Part shown: positions 33,990-43,708 of the stretch, piece by piece
Position numbering within the stretch: the first letter of the stretch is position 1
Layout: every line of letters begins with the position of its first letter
DNA from: Fibrobacter sp.
GTDB lineage: Bacteria; Fibrobacterota; Fibrobacteria; Fibrobacterales; Fibrobacteraceae
Length of the DNA stretch: 64,000 bases
NCBI GenBank assembly: GCA_024398955.1
Contig: JAKSIG010000002.1
Span: 48,649-112,648 of the forward strand
Reading direction: 5' to 3'
Program-made: the position numbers and the translations under genes
Notes under the pieces: model-generated
What the model saw: the letters and a program-made list of their open reading frames with translations, nothing else
Databases searched by the model: none
What the model was told of the DNA's origin: nothing

Positions 33990-35098
33990 TGCCGATGACG
34001 AAACTAATCTTGTTTGGAGAGTTGCATTCGCCTAATTTGGGAGATTCTGTTATTTGCCATATTTCTCAAGTGCTATTTTCAAAGGATACAAGAGATAGAG
34101 ATTTAGAGGTTCACGATGTTTCATTTCTCTTACGGGGAATGGATTTTTGGATTGCGAATATTCGAAGATTATGTTGCCGATTAAAAATTGATAGTAAACC
34201 AATTGAATACTACTATTATGCAATAAAAATGTTTTTTTCTATAAAAAAGAAATCTACGATTTGCTATGTAGGCGGAGCTCTTTTGCAAGATTTCTTTATG
34301 AAACAATTACTTCTTGTTCTCAAACTTGCAAGAATTAAACGATGTAGAGTTATCTTTTTGTCTTTGGGTATTGGCCCTATTTCCGCAGAGAATAAGCTGC
34401 TTTTAAGAAAGCGAATACAAGCATTGCATGATACAGATTTTATGTTAAGAGATGGAATCCCATTTTTTCGTGATAACATAGATAATAGAGTATCGTGGAC
34501 CCCTGATTTGGCAATAATGGCTCGAGATATCTATGGGGGGGGGGGAGGACGTGAAAAGGTAATAGGAATTGGCTGTATAAATGTTGATTTATATAACGCT
34601 AATTTTCCTAATTCTTTCATATCAGAAGAAAATTACATTTCTGATATCAGAGCATTGGTAAGAAGAATTTTGAGTTATGGGTACAAAGTTGAACTGTTTT
34701 GTAATGGTGATTTTAATGATTTTCGTGTAACTGAGAAAATTTATAAAGAGTTGTCAGATAATCATGTAATTTTAAAGGAACGTCCCCAAACTGATGAAGA
34801 ATTGATAAACCTTGTTTCAAGCTATTGTTTAGTAATATCATCAAGGCTGCATTCCTTGATTGTTGCGTATTCGTACAATGTTCCTTTTATTGGCATAGAA
34901 TGGGACCCCAAAATACGATTCTTTGCACAAAGCATTTCTTGTGAACATAGAATTTTTGCAATGAACGAAATTTCGAAAATACAAAAAAAATCAATTGATG
35001 AATGTAATAAAGAGTATGATGAAAAACTGAAACATTTGTATAAAGAAAAAATAAGAAATAGTATTAGAAAAATTGTAAACGCATCTAAAATATCATGA
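33989..35098 (+). CDS. Polysaccharide pyruvyl-transferase family protein 2, with G11 tract
   Basis: 369 residues: FGELHSPNLGDSVICHISQV, ICYVGGALLQDF, VIFLSLGIGPISAENKLLL, RDGIPFFRD and the C-terminal SSRLHSLIVAYSYNVPFIGIEW are family marks. It lies directly after wzt and overlaps the next gene by 4 bp. A run of 11 G residues (34,535-34,545) encodes a Gly5 loop; loss or gain of one G would truncate the protein after about 185 residues. The frame is intact here. Pyruvylation of the exported polymer is the likely role. Confidence 0.8.
   Translation: MPMTKLILFGELHSPNLGDSVICHISQVLFSKDTRDRDLEVHDVSFLLRGMDFWIANIRRLCCRLKIDSKPIEYYYYAIKMFFSIKKKSTICYVGGALLQDFFMKQLLLVLKLARIKRCRVIFLSLGIGPISAENKLLLRKRIQALHDTDFMLRDGIPFFRDNIDNRVSWTPDLAIMARDIYGGGGGREKVIGIGCINVDLYNANFPNSFISEENYISDIRALVRRILSYGYKVELFCNGDFNDFRVTEKIYKELSDNHVILKERPQTDEELINLVSSYCLVISSRLHSLIVAYSYNVPFIGIEWDPKIRFFAQSISCEHRIFAMNEISKIQKKSIDECNKEYDEKLKHLYKEKIRNSIRKIVNASKIS
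34535..34545 (+). repeat. G11 homopolymer in coding sequence (candidate phase-variation tract)
   Basis: Eleven consecutive G within an AT-rich gene, far above expectation for this composition, at a non-conserved Gly loop. Slipped-strand mispairing at such tracts switches surface genes on and off in other bacteria. Confidence 0.75.
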
Positions 35099-36279
35099 TT
35101 CCCAAAATTATTCATTACTGTTGGCTTAGCAATGATCCGTATCCCGAAAAGATACAGAGATGTATAGAATCGTGGCAAAAATGTTTGCCGGACTATGAAA
35201 TTATTCTTTGGAACTATGAACGATTTCCCCGAGGAAAATCAAAATGGGTAGATCAGGCTTTTGATAATCGAAAATATGCTTTTGCATCGGATTATATACG
35301 ATTGTATGCTTTGTATCATTGTGGTGGAATCTATTTAGATTCTGATGTGGAGGTGTTGAAATCATTTGATGACTTGTTGGATTTGCCATATTTTATCGGG
35401 CAGGAAAATACGCCTTCTGGGATTGAAGCCGCTACGTTAGGTGCAGAAAAGGGTAATAAACTGATAAAACTAATGCTAGATCGATATGAAAATCGTCCGT
35501 TTGTGAAAAAGGATAACAGTTTTGATATAGTTCCATTACCAAATATATTTCGTCGCTGTATATCAGTTAATTATTCATATCATGTTATAAATAAAAAAAG
35601 TGAGTTTGTTTATGATGAATCTGTTGTAAATGTTTTTGCAGTTGATTTTTTTAGTCCCAAATCATGGTATAACCAAGAATTGCATTTGACTGAAAAAACA
35701 TATTCTATTCATCATTTTACCGCTTCATGGGTAGATTGTAAAATCGGTAACTATGAAACAATTGACTCTAATAGAAAACAGAAATCTAAAATTTCGTTGT
35801 TGAAAAAAAAACTCGCCATACTTAAGCGAATTTTGAGAAAAAAACTTTTACTTAGAAGAAATGTCTTTACGATTTCAAATACATGTCTGTCATGGGTGTT
35901 TAATCAAAATTTTGATCTAGATTATGAATCTCCTTTGGATGGTTGCTATATATCAGATGAAGATTTTTCTGTGTTGATGAAATATGGTTACAAAATCAAA
36001 AATTTGAAAATTTCTTTTATCAAAGCCGAAGATTCGAAGTATAGATTTCTTATAGATGATTTTTTCCCTGTTGCAAGAGTTGAAGGGACGAATATTGAAT
36101 TGCTTGGTAGAGATTATATTTCAAAAGAACAAATGCGAAATCACTGGGAAAAAGGTCTTAAACAGATTCAAAACAAAAAAATTATTTTTCTAAGGCAACG
36201 CAAGAAAGTTATTTCTAATTATGATGTTTATATTTTATGCTTGAAAGTGAATTTAGGTTTTAAATATATTACTGTATAG
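35095..36279 (+). CDS. GT32-type DXD glycosyltransferase with extra C-terminal domain
   Basis: 394 residues. The first ~225 match the GT32/capsular family: MIPKIIHYCWLSNDPYPEKI, FASDYIRLYALYHCGGIYLD and DSDVEVLK, and later FSPKSWY and SIHHFTASW. The remaining ~170 residues are lysine-rich and unlike the paralogues at 9,295 and 43,705, which stop near 245; I do not recognise that part. It overlaps the pyruvyl transferase by 4 bp. Confidence 0.8.
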   Translation: MIPKIIHYCWLSNDPYPEKIQRCIESWQKCLPDYEIILWNYERFPRGKSKWVDQAFDNRKYAFASDYIRLYALYHCGGIYLDSDVEVLKSFDDLLDLPYFIGQENTPSGIEAATLGAEKGNKLIKLMLDRYENRPFVKKDNSFDIVPLPNIFRRCISVNYSYHVINKKSEFVYDESVVNVFAVDFFSPKSWYNQELHLTEKTYSIHHFTASWVDCKIGNYETIDSNRKQKSKISLLKKKLAILKRILRKKLLLRRNVFTISNTCLSWVFNQNFDLDYESPLDGCYISDEDFSVLMKYGYKIKNLKISFIKAEDSKYRFLIDDFFPVARVEGTNIELLGRDYISKEQMRNHWEKGLKQIQNKKIIFLRQRKKVISNYDVYILCLKVNLGFKYITV

Positions 36280-36371
36280 AATTTTTACGTTATCGTAATT
36301 TTTCTAAATGAAATTAATCGGGTTATCAGACTTAAATTGTGTGTCAGATGTTACTTAAATGTAGGGATGTT

Positions 36372-37346
36372 GTGGAAGACTTAGTAAGTGTAATAATTCC
36401 AGTTTATAAAGTTGAATGTTATTTGCGAAAATGTTTAGATTCCGTTATTAATCAAACCTACCAAAATCTTGAAATAATTCTTGTTGATGATGGATCTCCT
36501 GATGGCTGCCCCAAAATTTGCGATAAATACGCAAATAAAGATAATCGCATAAAGGTAATTCATAAGAAAAACGGAGGTTTGTCAGATGCGAGAAACAAGG
36601 GACTAGATGTAGCAACAGGCGAGTATATAACTTTTATTGATAGTGATGATTGGGTTTCCTTATCGTATATAGAATCTTTTGTTTCTGCTGTAAAAAAAGA
36701 CCCTCAATGTGAAATTATTTCAGCTGGTTTTACTCGTGTTGAAGAAAAATCTAATTCGACATTTTTTGTAAAAACTGAATTTGAATTCCATAACAATGTT
36801 GAAATTACACAATTTTTTTGTGAAAAAAACGAAATTCCCATTAGCGCTTGGAATAAATTATATAAATCTAGTTTTATAAAAAAACATCAACTTTCTTTTA
36901 AAAAAGGTTTGTTATATGAAGATCAATTATGGTGTTTTCAATGCTATACACAAGCCAATCATGTAAAGCACATCCCATTATCTCTGTATTTTTATCGTGT
37001 AAGAAATGATTCTATCATGCGTTCATCTGAAATTTCAATTTCGGAACGAATAACTTCATGGAGCATTATTTTGGATGAAATTGAGAATCAGATAAGCCGT
37101 TTGGAACCACGAGGTTGTTTTATCAAAAAATTCCTTTTCCGAAAGGCTTATGAAGCATTAAGAACGTATACTTATGATTATAAAGCTTTTAAGCTTTCTT
37201 TTTATACAATGAGTAAACTAATTAGAAAATCTCCAATTCTATATTGGGGTGGCATAGCGTCTCCTTTGAAGAAGAAACTATTAAAGTTATTATCCTTTGC
37301 TCCTGCTTTTATTAATTGTCGATTGCTTTATTTTCGAATGCGTTAA
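36372..37346 (+). CDS. Glycosyltransferase family 2, tandem copy 1
   Basis: About 324 residues. From the proposed GTG the chain reads EDLVSVIIPVYKVECYLRKC, then LVDDGSPDGCPKICDKYANK, NGGLSDARNKGLDVATGEY and FIDSDDWV. The next gene starts MNDLVSVIIPVYKVEPYLRE, so GTG 36,372 with AGGGA 4 nt before it is the likely start; in-frame codons at 36,339 and 36,348 are alternatives. The sugar is unknown. AT-rich, 92 bp after the GT32 gene. Confidence 0.82.
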   Translation: MEDLVSVIIPVYKVECYLRKCLDSVINQTYQNLEIILVDDGSPDGCPKICDKYANKDNRIKVIHKKNGGLSDARNKGLDVATGEYITFIDSDDWVSLSYIESFVSAVKKDPQCEIISAGFTRVEEKSNSTFFVKTEFEFHNNVEITQFFCEKNEIPISAWNKLYKSSFIKKHQLSFKKGLLYEDQLWCFQCYTQANHVKHIPLSLYFYRVRNDSIMRSSEISISERITSWSIILDEIENQISRLEPRGCFIKKFLFRKAYEALRTYTYDYKAFKLSFYTMSKLIRKSPILYWGGIASPLKKKLLKLLSFAPAFINCRLLYFRMR

Positions 37347-37394
37347 GTGTTTTTGAATAAGGATTTGATTGAGTAAAGAATAAGGATATGATTT

Positions 37395-38369
37395 ATGAAC
37401 GATTTGGTGAGTGTAATAATTCCTGTTTACAAGGTTGAACCCTATTTGCGAGAATGTTTGGATTCTGTTGTAAATCAGACTTACTATAATCTTGAAATTA
37501 TCCTTGTTGACGACGGCTCTCCTGATGACTGCCCGAAAATCTGTGATGAATATGCAGAAAACGACTCGCGTATAAAAGTCATTCATAAAGAAAATGGTGG
37601 CTTGTCGGATGCCAGGAATTGCGGTATTGATATAGCTTCTGGAAAGTATTTAACCTTTGTTGATAGTGATGACGTTATTCATAGTTTATACGTAGAATCT
37701 TTATACAATGCTTTGTGTGAATGTTGTGCGGATGTCTCTGTATGTCAATATGTTTCATTTGTGAAAAATGAGAGTATTCCATTTGGTGAAAATTGTGTTG
37801 ATGTGAAAACATTGGTTGGAAGAGATGCTGTTATTGATTTGTATAATAGACAATGTAGATTTTCATATAAAATGAAATTTGGGGTTCCGATACAGGCTTG
37901 GGGAAAATTATATAGAAAAGAATTGTTTGAACAAATTTGTTTCCCGTTTGGAAAAATTCATGAAGATCAGTTTATTGTACCCCTAATTCTTTATAGGGCA
38001 AAAAATGTAGCCGTGATATCAAAGAATTTGTACTTCTATAGAAAGGTTGAACATAGCATTATGAAAAATCACTTTAGCTTAAAACGCTTCGATGATTTAG
38101 AGGCTGTTTCAAATTGTATTGATTTTTTCAAAAAGAAAAAAGAGCTTGAAATTGTAAATGTAGCAGAAAAATGTTATACAAGACTTTCTTATTTATATTA
38201 TATGATGGCAAGGATTGCAAATCTTGAATATCAACTCCCTCGAAAATATAAGGTGAATTTTGTAAAGGTATTTCTTTGGCAAAGAAATAATTCTCTTTTG
38301 AATATGCGGGAGACCATTGCGTATCTATTTCCTTGTATATATAGACTATACAAGTCAATAAAACATTGA
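37395..38369 (+). CDS. Glycosyltransferase family 2, tandem copy 2
   Basis: 324 residues, close to its upstream neighbour in the catalytic N-terminal 110 residues (ILVDDGSPDDCPKICDEYAE, FVDSDDVI) but diverged in the acceptor-binding C-terminal half. AAGGA lies upstream of the ATG. The pair looks like a tandem duplication that has taken on two acceptor specificities. Confidence 0.86.
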   Translation: MNDLVSVIIPVYKVEPYLRECLDSVVNQTYYNLEIILVDDGSPDDCPKICDEYAENDSRIKVIHKENGGLSDARNCGIDIASGKYLTFVDSDDVIHSLYVESLYNALCECCADVSVCQYVSFVKNESIPFGENCVDVKTLVGRDAVIDLYNRQCRFSYKMKFGVPIQAWGKLYRKELFEQICFPFGKIHEDQFIVPLILYRAKNVAVISKNLYFYRKVEHSIMKNHFSLKRFDDLEAVSNCIDFFKKKKELEIVNVAEKCYTRLSYLYYMMARIANLEYQLPRKYKVNFVKVFLWQRNNSLLNMRETIAYLFPCIYRLYKSIKH

Positions 38370-38412
38370 TTGCGAAGTGTTATCCTGTGAACCATTTTTT
38401 TAGAGAATTGTT

Positions 38413-39297
38413 ATGAATTTTGCTTTATGTACTGATGAAAATTATGCAAAATATTGTGCCGTTTGCATTGTATCTATTCTTGAAAATAATCGGGATGATG
38501 TGTGTAATATTTTTGTGTTGACGGATAGATTATCTTTTGAAATAAAAAAAATGTTTTCCGAATTATCTCTTTTTTATAAACAAAAAATCAATATAGTTGA
38601 AATTGATTTAGCTGTTTTTTCGAATTTGCCTGTTTGTGGTAGATATAAACTGTCTGTTTATTATCGTTTTTTATTGCCGAATATTATAAATGACGACAAA
38701 GTACTGTATCTTGATTGTGATATTATTGTTCGAAAGTCTCTAAAAGAATTATGGTATTTGAATATTACTGATTATGCGTGTGCCGCCGTTCCTGATCAAC
38801 GGGCAGATTTGCCTCAAATGGTAAATAGATTTAGACTAACATCTGTTTATGTTAATTCTGGCGTTTTATTGATAAATCTTGCTTATTGGCGAAAACATAA
38901 TGTGACGGAAAAATTATTTAAGTTTGTTAAGGAACATAAAGTTGTTTGGCCTGATCAGGATGCTATAAATGTAGTTTTAGAGAAAAAAATATACCTTCTT
39001 CCGTTTAGATATAATTTTCAATATCATTTGTACGCGAATAGAGATTGTATTGAAGTTCATTTTTCTAAATGGGATGAAATTGATAATTATAAAGATAATC
39101 CAATTATTTGTCACTATACGCATCACCATAAACCATGGCATTTAGATTGTCCTCATCTTCATGTAGAATGGTTTGATTATTATTCTTCAATACATAATTG
39201 TACAAAAGTGCGAAAAACGTATGGCGATGGCTTTGTCGTTCGTTGTATTGATTTTTGGGTGAAAATTCTAAATTGGCTATCAAAATTTTTTAGATAG
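38413..39297 (+). CDS. Glycosyltransferase family 8
   Basis: 294 residues. Retaining GT8 marks are the opening NFALCTDENYAKYCAVCIVS, the DXD in VLYLDCDIIVRKSLKELW, VNSGVLLINLAYWR and PDQDAINVVL, with a late HYTHHHKPWH. Family members (RfaJ, LgtC, glycogenin-like) transfer galactose or glucose from UDP-sugars. A short amphipathic C-terminus could touch the membrane. GAGAATTGTT precedes the ATG. Confidence 0.88.
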   Translation: MNFALCTDENYAKYCAVCIVSILENNRDDVCNIFVLTDRLSFEIKKMFSELSLFYKQKINIVEIDLAVFSNLPVCGRYKLSVYYRFLLPNIINDDKVLYLDCDIIVRKSLKELWYLNITDYACAAVPDQRADLPQMVNRFRLTSVYVNSGVLLINLAYWRKHNVTEKLFKFVKEHKVVWPDQDAINVVLEKKIYLLPFRYNFQYHLYANRDCIEVHFSKWDEIDNYKDNPIICHYTHHHKPWHLDCPHLHVEWFDYYSSIHNCTKVRKTYGDGFVVRCIDFWVKILNWLSKFFR

Positions 39298-39304
39298 CGT
39301 CAAG

Positions 39305-40402
39305 ATGTTTTTGTTAAAAAAGAACATGATGCATAATGAAGAAAAAAGCGCTGAACGACTTGTTTGGGTAGATAATCTTAAAGGTTATATACTATTACTC
39401 GTTTGTCTTTTTCACTTACATGTTCCATGGTTGCTTGTTGATTCTGCTCCATGTAAAATGGCTACATTCTTTTTTTTATCAGGATTTCTTTTTAATCTCA
39501 AACGATACGATAGTATTAAGTCTTATGTATATTCAAAGACAAAAACATTGTTACAGCCATATTTGTGTCTATCTATTCTATTTGCATTAATTGACCCTGA
39601 AACAATTTGCAATATTGTTCAAATGGTAAAAAATGGAGGGGTCACCTTTAATGAAATTGTTCTTTTTTATGGTAGAAACCTTTTTCTCAATGGCATGAAT
39701 ACCATATATGGACATTCGGCTAATTCAAGTTTTAGTTTGTGGTTCGTTTGGACCTTGTACCTTGTTTCTATTGTCTTTTTTGCTTTTCATTATTTTTTAA
39801 TTTGCAAGTTGAAACTAAAAAAATATACCTATGTTGTTTGTTGTCTTTCTTATATCGTTATATGTTTCTGGAGTGCTCATATAATACAGACTAGTCAATT
39901 AAATACCCCTTTTAATCTTATGGGCTTTTTTTCTAAATCACCATATTTTGTTGTGGGGGTTGTTGTTAAACCGCTTGTTATGTATTTGATGCGTACTAAA
40001 TTGTGGTATTTATTCTTTTTGACTGTTTTTTTTGGTGTGTTGAGCTATTATGATCCTTTAAGGGAATGGAATAGTATTGCTAAAGCTATGATTAGAGATG
40101 TTTCGTTCATAGTGTGTTTGTTTATTCTTTTTGACCGTATTCATTTATTTTTCTTGATTGGAGGCGTGCTTAGAAATTTTGCTCGAAATGCATTGGTGAT
40201 ATTACCTATCCATTGTTTTGTTTTTGTTTTATATAAGAAAGCTTGTATTATTTTGTTTCAATGTGACTATCGGTATATGGTTGGGCTATTTCTTGTGTTG
40301 TTATCTTTTTTTGTTGCAATTCCACTTTTTCGAAACAAATTGTATTTTTTGTTGGGCAAAGAAAAAATTTCTGTAAAAGAAAGTCTCAGAATAGGTGACT
40401 GA
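39305..40402 (+). CDS. Membrane acyltransferase family 3 (OafA/WecH-like)
   Basis: 365 residues with about ten hydrophobic spans. The family start RLVWVDNLKGYILLLVCLFH contains the catalytic-region histidine, and FFFLSGFLFNLKRYD follows. These integral proteins acetylate (or otherwise acylate) sugars of surface polysaccharides. Several nearby ATGs (39,305, 39,326, 39,329) leave the start open; only the short charged leader changes. It is 7 bp after the GT8 gene. Confidence 0.82.
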   Translation: MFLLKKNMMHNEEKSAERLVWVDNLKGYILLLVCLFHLHVPWLLVDSAPCKMATFFFLSGFLFNLKRYDSIKSYVYSKTKTLLQPYLCLSILFALIDPETICNIVQMVKNGGVTFNEIVLFYGRNLFLNGMNTIYGHSANSSFSLWFVWTLYLVSIVFFAFHYFLICKLKLKKYTYVVCCLSYIVICFWSAHIIQTSQLNTPFNLMGFFSKSPYFVVGVVVKPLVMYLMRTKLWYLFFLTVFFGVLSYYDPLREWNSIAKAMIRDVSFIVCLFILFDRIHLFFLIGGVLRNFARNALVILPIHCFVFVLYKKACIILFQCDYRYMVGLFLVLLSFFVAIPLFRNKLYFLLGKEKISVKESLRIGD

Positions 40403-40410
40403 AGTACAAT

Positions 40411-41541
40411 ATGAAAATTTCTGTTTTGTTTCTTATAGATTCTCTTACCTGTGGTGGGGCTGAAAAGAGCCTTGTTTCCTTGTTGCCTTTATTGGATTAC
40501 TCGAAGATAGATGTTGATTTGATGATGGTAAATAGAGAAGGTGTCTATGAACAGTATATTCCTTCAAAAGTGAATGTTATTTTGTTTCCCAAACCATCAG
40601 GATGGTTCTTTAGACTTAGGCAGTTTCTTTTTTCAATTGGTTTGAGAATGTTTCCTAAAATTCATGGAGCAGAAATGCGCTGGAAAACCATGTCTCAAGT
40701 ATATAAAAAACTTGAAAAAGAATATGATGTTGCCATCGCATACCAACAGGGCTTTCCTACCTACTATGTTGCTGAAAAGGTTTCTGCGAAAAGAAAATGT
40801 GCATGGGTGAATGTTGATATTAGATCTGCGGGGTATAGAGAGTTGTTTAATCGCCCATTTTATGATAAAATGGATCGTATTGTTGCTGTTAGCGATGCCC
40901 TGTATCAAATGCTTGCAAAATCGGATTTTGTAAATCCGAAAATATTAAAAACGGTTTATGATATAATTAACGTTGATTTTATAAAGAAACTATCGCATGA
41001 AAAAAAAATTCAAAAGGAAAATGAATTTGTGATTACAACTGTAGGGAGGTGCGTATTTCAGAAAGGGTATGATCTCGCTGTAGAAGCGGCTTTATTATTG
41101 AACCAAAGAGGTCTTTTATTTAAGTGGTATTTTGTTGGCGGTGGAGATCAGGAACCTATAATAAAACAAAAAATAAAAGACGCTGGTTTGGAAGAATATA
41201 TTGAAATGGTCGGTATGCAACCAAATCCGTATCCCTATATGGCTGCTGCAGATGTTTATGTGCAGACATCCCGCTTTGAAGGCTTTGGATTGACTCTCAA
41301 TGAGGCTAGAATACTAAATAAGCCTGTTGTCAGTACGGATTTTCCGGTTGTTTTTGATCAAATTCGTGATGGAGAAAATGGATTGATTTGTCAAATGACT
41401 CCAGAATCGATTGCTGAAAAAATCATGATTCTGGTCAATGATAAATTTCTGCGAAATAAACTTGTTGAAGCAACGAAATTAGAAGTGAATACGACATCTG
41501 AGACTGAACCTCAAAAGGTGATGGGGATGCTACTACAATGA
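40411..41541 (+). CDS. Glycosyltransferase family 4
   Basis: 376 residues, GT-B. ISVLFLIDSLTCGGAEKSLV is the usual opening; the C-terminal half has TVGRCVFQKGYDLAVEAALL, YFVGGGDQEP and the donor site RFEGFGLTLNEARILNKPVV. Cytoplasmic face of the membrane. It overlaps the following pyruvyl transferase by 4 bp (ATGA). A second GT4 of the same style is at 42,500. Confidence 0.88.
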   Translation: MKISVLFLIDSLTCGGAEKSLVSLLPLLDYSKIDVDLMMVNREGVYEQYIPSKVNVILFPKPSGWFFRLRQFLFSIGLRMFPKIHGAEMRWKTMSQVYKKLEKEYDVAIAYQQGFPTYYVAEKVSAKRKCAWVNVDIRSAGYRELFNRPFYDKMDRIVAVSDALYQMLAKSDFVNPKILKTVYDIINVDFIKKLSHEKKIQKENEFVITTVGRCVFQKGYDLAVEAALLLNQRGLLFKWYFVGGGDQEPIIKQKIKDAGLEEYIEMVGMQPNPYPYMAAADVYVQTSRFEGFGLTLNEARILNKPVVSTDFPVVFDQIRDGENGLICQMTPESIAEKIMILVNDKFLRNKLVEATKLEVNTTSETEPQKVMGMLLQ

Positions 41542-42503
41542 AAATTTGTACCATAACTTGCCAGAATGCAGATAATCATGGGGCTCGCTTGCAATGTTAT
41601 GCTCTTGTAAAATATTTGCAAAAGCAAGGCCATGAGGTTGAGGTGATTGATTATCGTCCGGATTATATGCGAGGCCCAGAGCCCGTTTTATATTGGCCTG
41701 GATTGTCTCTAAAAAAATGGGCAAAACTTTTCTTACATTTCCATGTTCGGCTTCGCAATAAAAAAAGGCATGCTGTATTTGAGTCTTTTTCGAAAAAGTA
41801 CATACCGCGAACTCGTGTATATTGGAATATTGAGGACCTAAGGAATGCTCCTCCTGAAGCAGATTTGTATTTAGCAGGTAGTGACCAGATTTGGAATACC
41901 ACATTCCGTAATGGAACTGACCCTGGATATTATCTTGATTTTGGAGCTAAGGGAGTTCGTCGAGAAAGCTTCGCCGCGAGTTTTGCAACGGAGGAATTGG
42001 CTTCTGAAGCTGTTGATTTCGTGAAATCAAACCTAAAAAGATTCGATAAAATCACCATGCGAGAACAATCAGCTTTGAAAATTCTTGAAAAATTAGGGTT
42101 TGAGGGTGAATTACAGGATGATCCGGTCTTTTTGCTTTCACCTGAAGAATGGAACAAAATTGCAGATGGATCTGGCATAGACGAAAAATATGTTTTGGTA
42201 TATGATTTTTTTTGTGATAAGAATATAGAGAGCGTTGCTAAAGAATATGCTCAAAAAAATGACTGTAAGATTTTTGCTATATGTCATAAACCGTTAAAAT
42301 ATGCATCAAAAAATTTTGTATATGCTGGACCAGAATCTTTTGTTTCACTAGTAAAAAATGCAAAATATGTAGTAAGCAACTCTTTCCATGGGACTGTTTT
42401 AGCTATGATTTATAACGTTCCTTTTAAGGTTGTTGAAAGACCCGATGGATTGAATGTAAGAATGCGTGATTTGTTGGAACGTCGTAAGGATATGATTATA
42501 TGA
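41538..42503 (+). CDS. Polysaccharide pyruvyl-transferase family protein 3
   Basis: 321 residues: ICTITCQNADNHGARLQCYA, VIDYRPDYMRGP, LYLAGSDQIWNT, DFGAKGVRRESFAASFAT, MREQSALKILEKLG and VSNSFHGTVLAMIYNVPF are all classic for the family. It is coupled to the GT4 genes on both sides by 4-bp overlaps. It may pyruvylate the sugar added by a neighbour. Third such protein in the window and the most typical one. Confidence 0.86.
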   Translation: MKICTITCQNADNHGARLQCYALVKYLQKQGHEVEVIDYRPDYMRGPEPVLYWPGLSLKKWAKLFLHFHVRLRNKKRHAVFESFSKKYIPRTRVYWNIEDLRNAPPEADLYLAGSDQIWNTTFRNGTDPGYYLDFGAKGVRRESFAASFATEELASEAVDFVKSNLKRFDKITMREQSALKILEKLGFEGELQDDPVFLLSPEEWNKIADGSGIDEKYVLVYDFFCDKNIESVAKEYAQKNDCKIFAICHKPLKYASKNFVYAGPESFVSLVKNAKYVVSNSFHGTVLAMIYNVPFKVVERPDGLNVRMRDLLERRKDMII

Positions 42504-43708
42504 AACCTCGTATCCTTATTCTAATGCATTATATGGAACTTGGCGGAGCGGAAAGTGCTTTGCTGGGCTTGTTGCAGAGTGTGGATTCTGCAAAAGCAGA
42601 TGTGGATGTTTTCATCTATGATCATCGTGGAGAATTCATGCCGCTGATCCCAAAGGACAAGGTGAATCTTTTGCCGCAAATTCCTGCGTATACAATGTTG
42701 GAACGCCCTATTAAGGATCTTGTCAAAAAAGGATTTTGGCGACTTGCATTGGCCAGAATTTTGGGACGCAGAGAAACTGCTAAGAACGTTTCGAAGAACA
42801 TAAACCGTTTAGATGATGCCTCAGGTTTCTTTTATCAAGCCCGTCGAACGGTAAAATGCTTGCCCAAAATTCAACCTGATGTGGAATATGATTTGGCTAT
42901 TTCGTTCTTGACGCCGCATTTTATTGTGTTAGATAAAGTGAGTGCGAAAAAGAAGATTGGTTGGATTCACACTGATTATACCAAGGTTTTTGTAGATACC
43001 GCTGCAGAACTTGAAATGTGGAATCGTTTGGACAATATTGTCTCAATCTCTCCAGATGTGTCTAAAAAGTTCTGCGAGGTATTTCCGTCTCTTGAAAATA
43101 AAATCGTTGAAATAGAGAATATCCTTTCGCCTGAATTTATAAGAACTCGTGCTGAATTAGGGAATACTTTTGAAATGATGCATAATGGGGTTAAGCTATT
43201 GACCATTGGTCGATATTCCCCCCCAAAAAATATGGAGAATATTCCTGAAATCTGCCGAAAACTTGTTGATGCTGGATATGATATCTATTGGTATATTATC
43301 GGCTATGGATCCTCAGAAATAGAATCACAAGTTCGTGAAAATGCGGACAAGTTTGGTGTTGCTGATAGGGTTGTTTTGCTAGGTAAAAGGGATAACCCTT
43401 ATCCTTATATCAAGGCTTGTGATATCTATGTTCAGCCAAGTCGATATGAAGGTAAAAGCATTACTGTTCGTGAAGCTCAGATTCTTTGTAAACCGGTACT
43501 AATTACTAATTATCCAACGGCAAAAAGCCAGGTGCAAAATGATTTTGATGGTGTTATAGCTCCGTTAGATAATGAAAATTGTGCTAAGGCTTTAGCTGAA
43601 TTTATAAACGATAAGGATCAACAACGGAAAATTGTTGAATATTTGGCTACTCACGATTATGGCAACACGAGTGAGATTGAAAAAATTTATAAATTAGCAG
43701 AAGTATGA
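42500..43708 (+). CDS. Glycosyltransferase family 4
   Basis: 402 residues: ILILMHYMELGGAESALLGL at the start, then IGWIHTDYTKVF, TIGRYSPPKNMENIPEICRK and the donor site PSRYEGKSITVREAQILCKP. It shares its plan with the GT4 at 40,411. A C7A6 run (about 43,218-43,230) sits in the RYSPPK codons and could be slippage-prone. It overlaps the neighbours on both sides by 4 bp. Confidence 0.88.
   Translation: MKPRILILMHYMELGGAESALLGLLQSVDSAKADVDVFIYDHRGEFMPLIPKDKVNLLPQIPAYTMLERPIKDLVKKGFWRLALARILGRRETAKNVSKNINRLDDASGFFYQARRTVKCLPKIQPDVEYDLAISFLTPHFIVLDKVSAKKKIGWIHTDYTKVFVDTAAELEMWNRLDNIVSISPDVSKKFCEVFPSLENKIVEIENILSPEFIRTRAELGNTFEMMHNGVKLLTIGRYSPPKNMENIPEICRKLVDAGYDIYWYIIGYGSSEIESQVRENADKFGVADRVVLLGKRDNPYPYIKACDIYVQPSRYEGKSITVREAQILCKPVLITNYPTAKSQVQNDFDGVIAPLDNENCAKALAEFINDKDQQRKIVEYLATHDYGNTSEIEKIYKLAEV

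Noticed and set aside
43218..43230. C7A6 run in a GT4 gene as a phase-variation tract
   Set aside because: The run encodes conserved residues in frame and is short; noted in the gene entry but not claimed as a switch.
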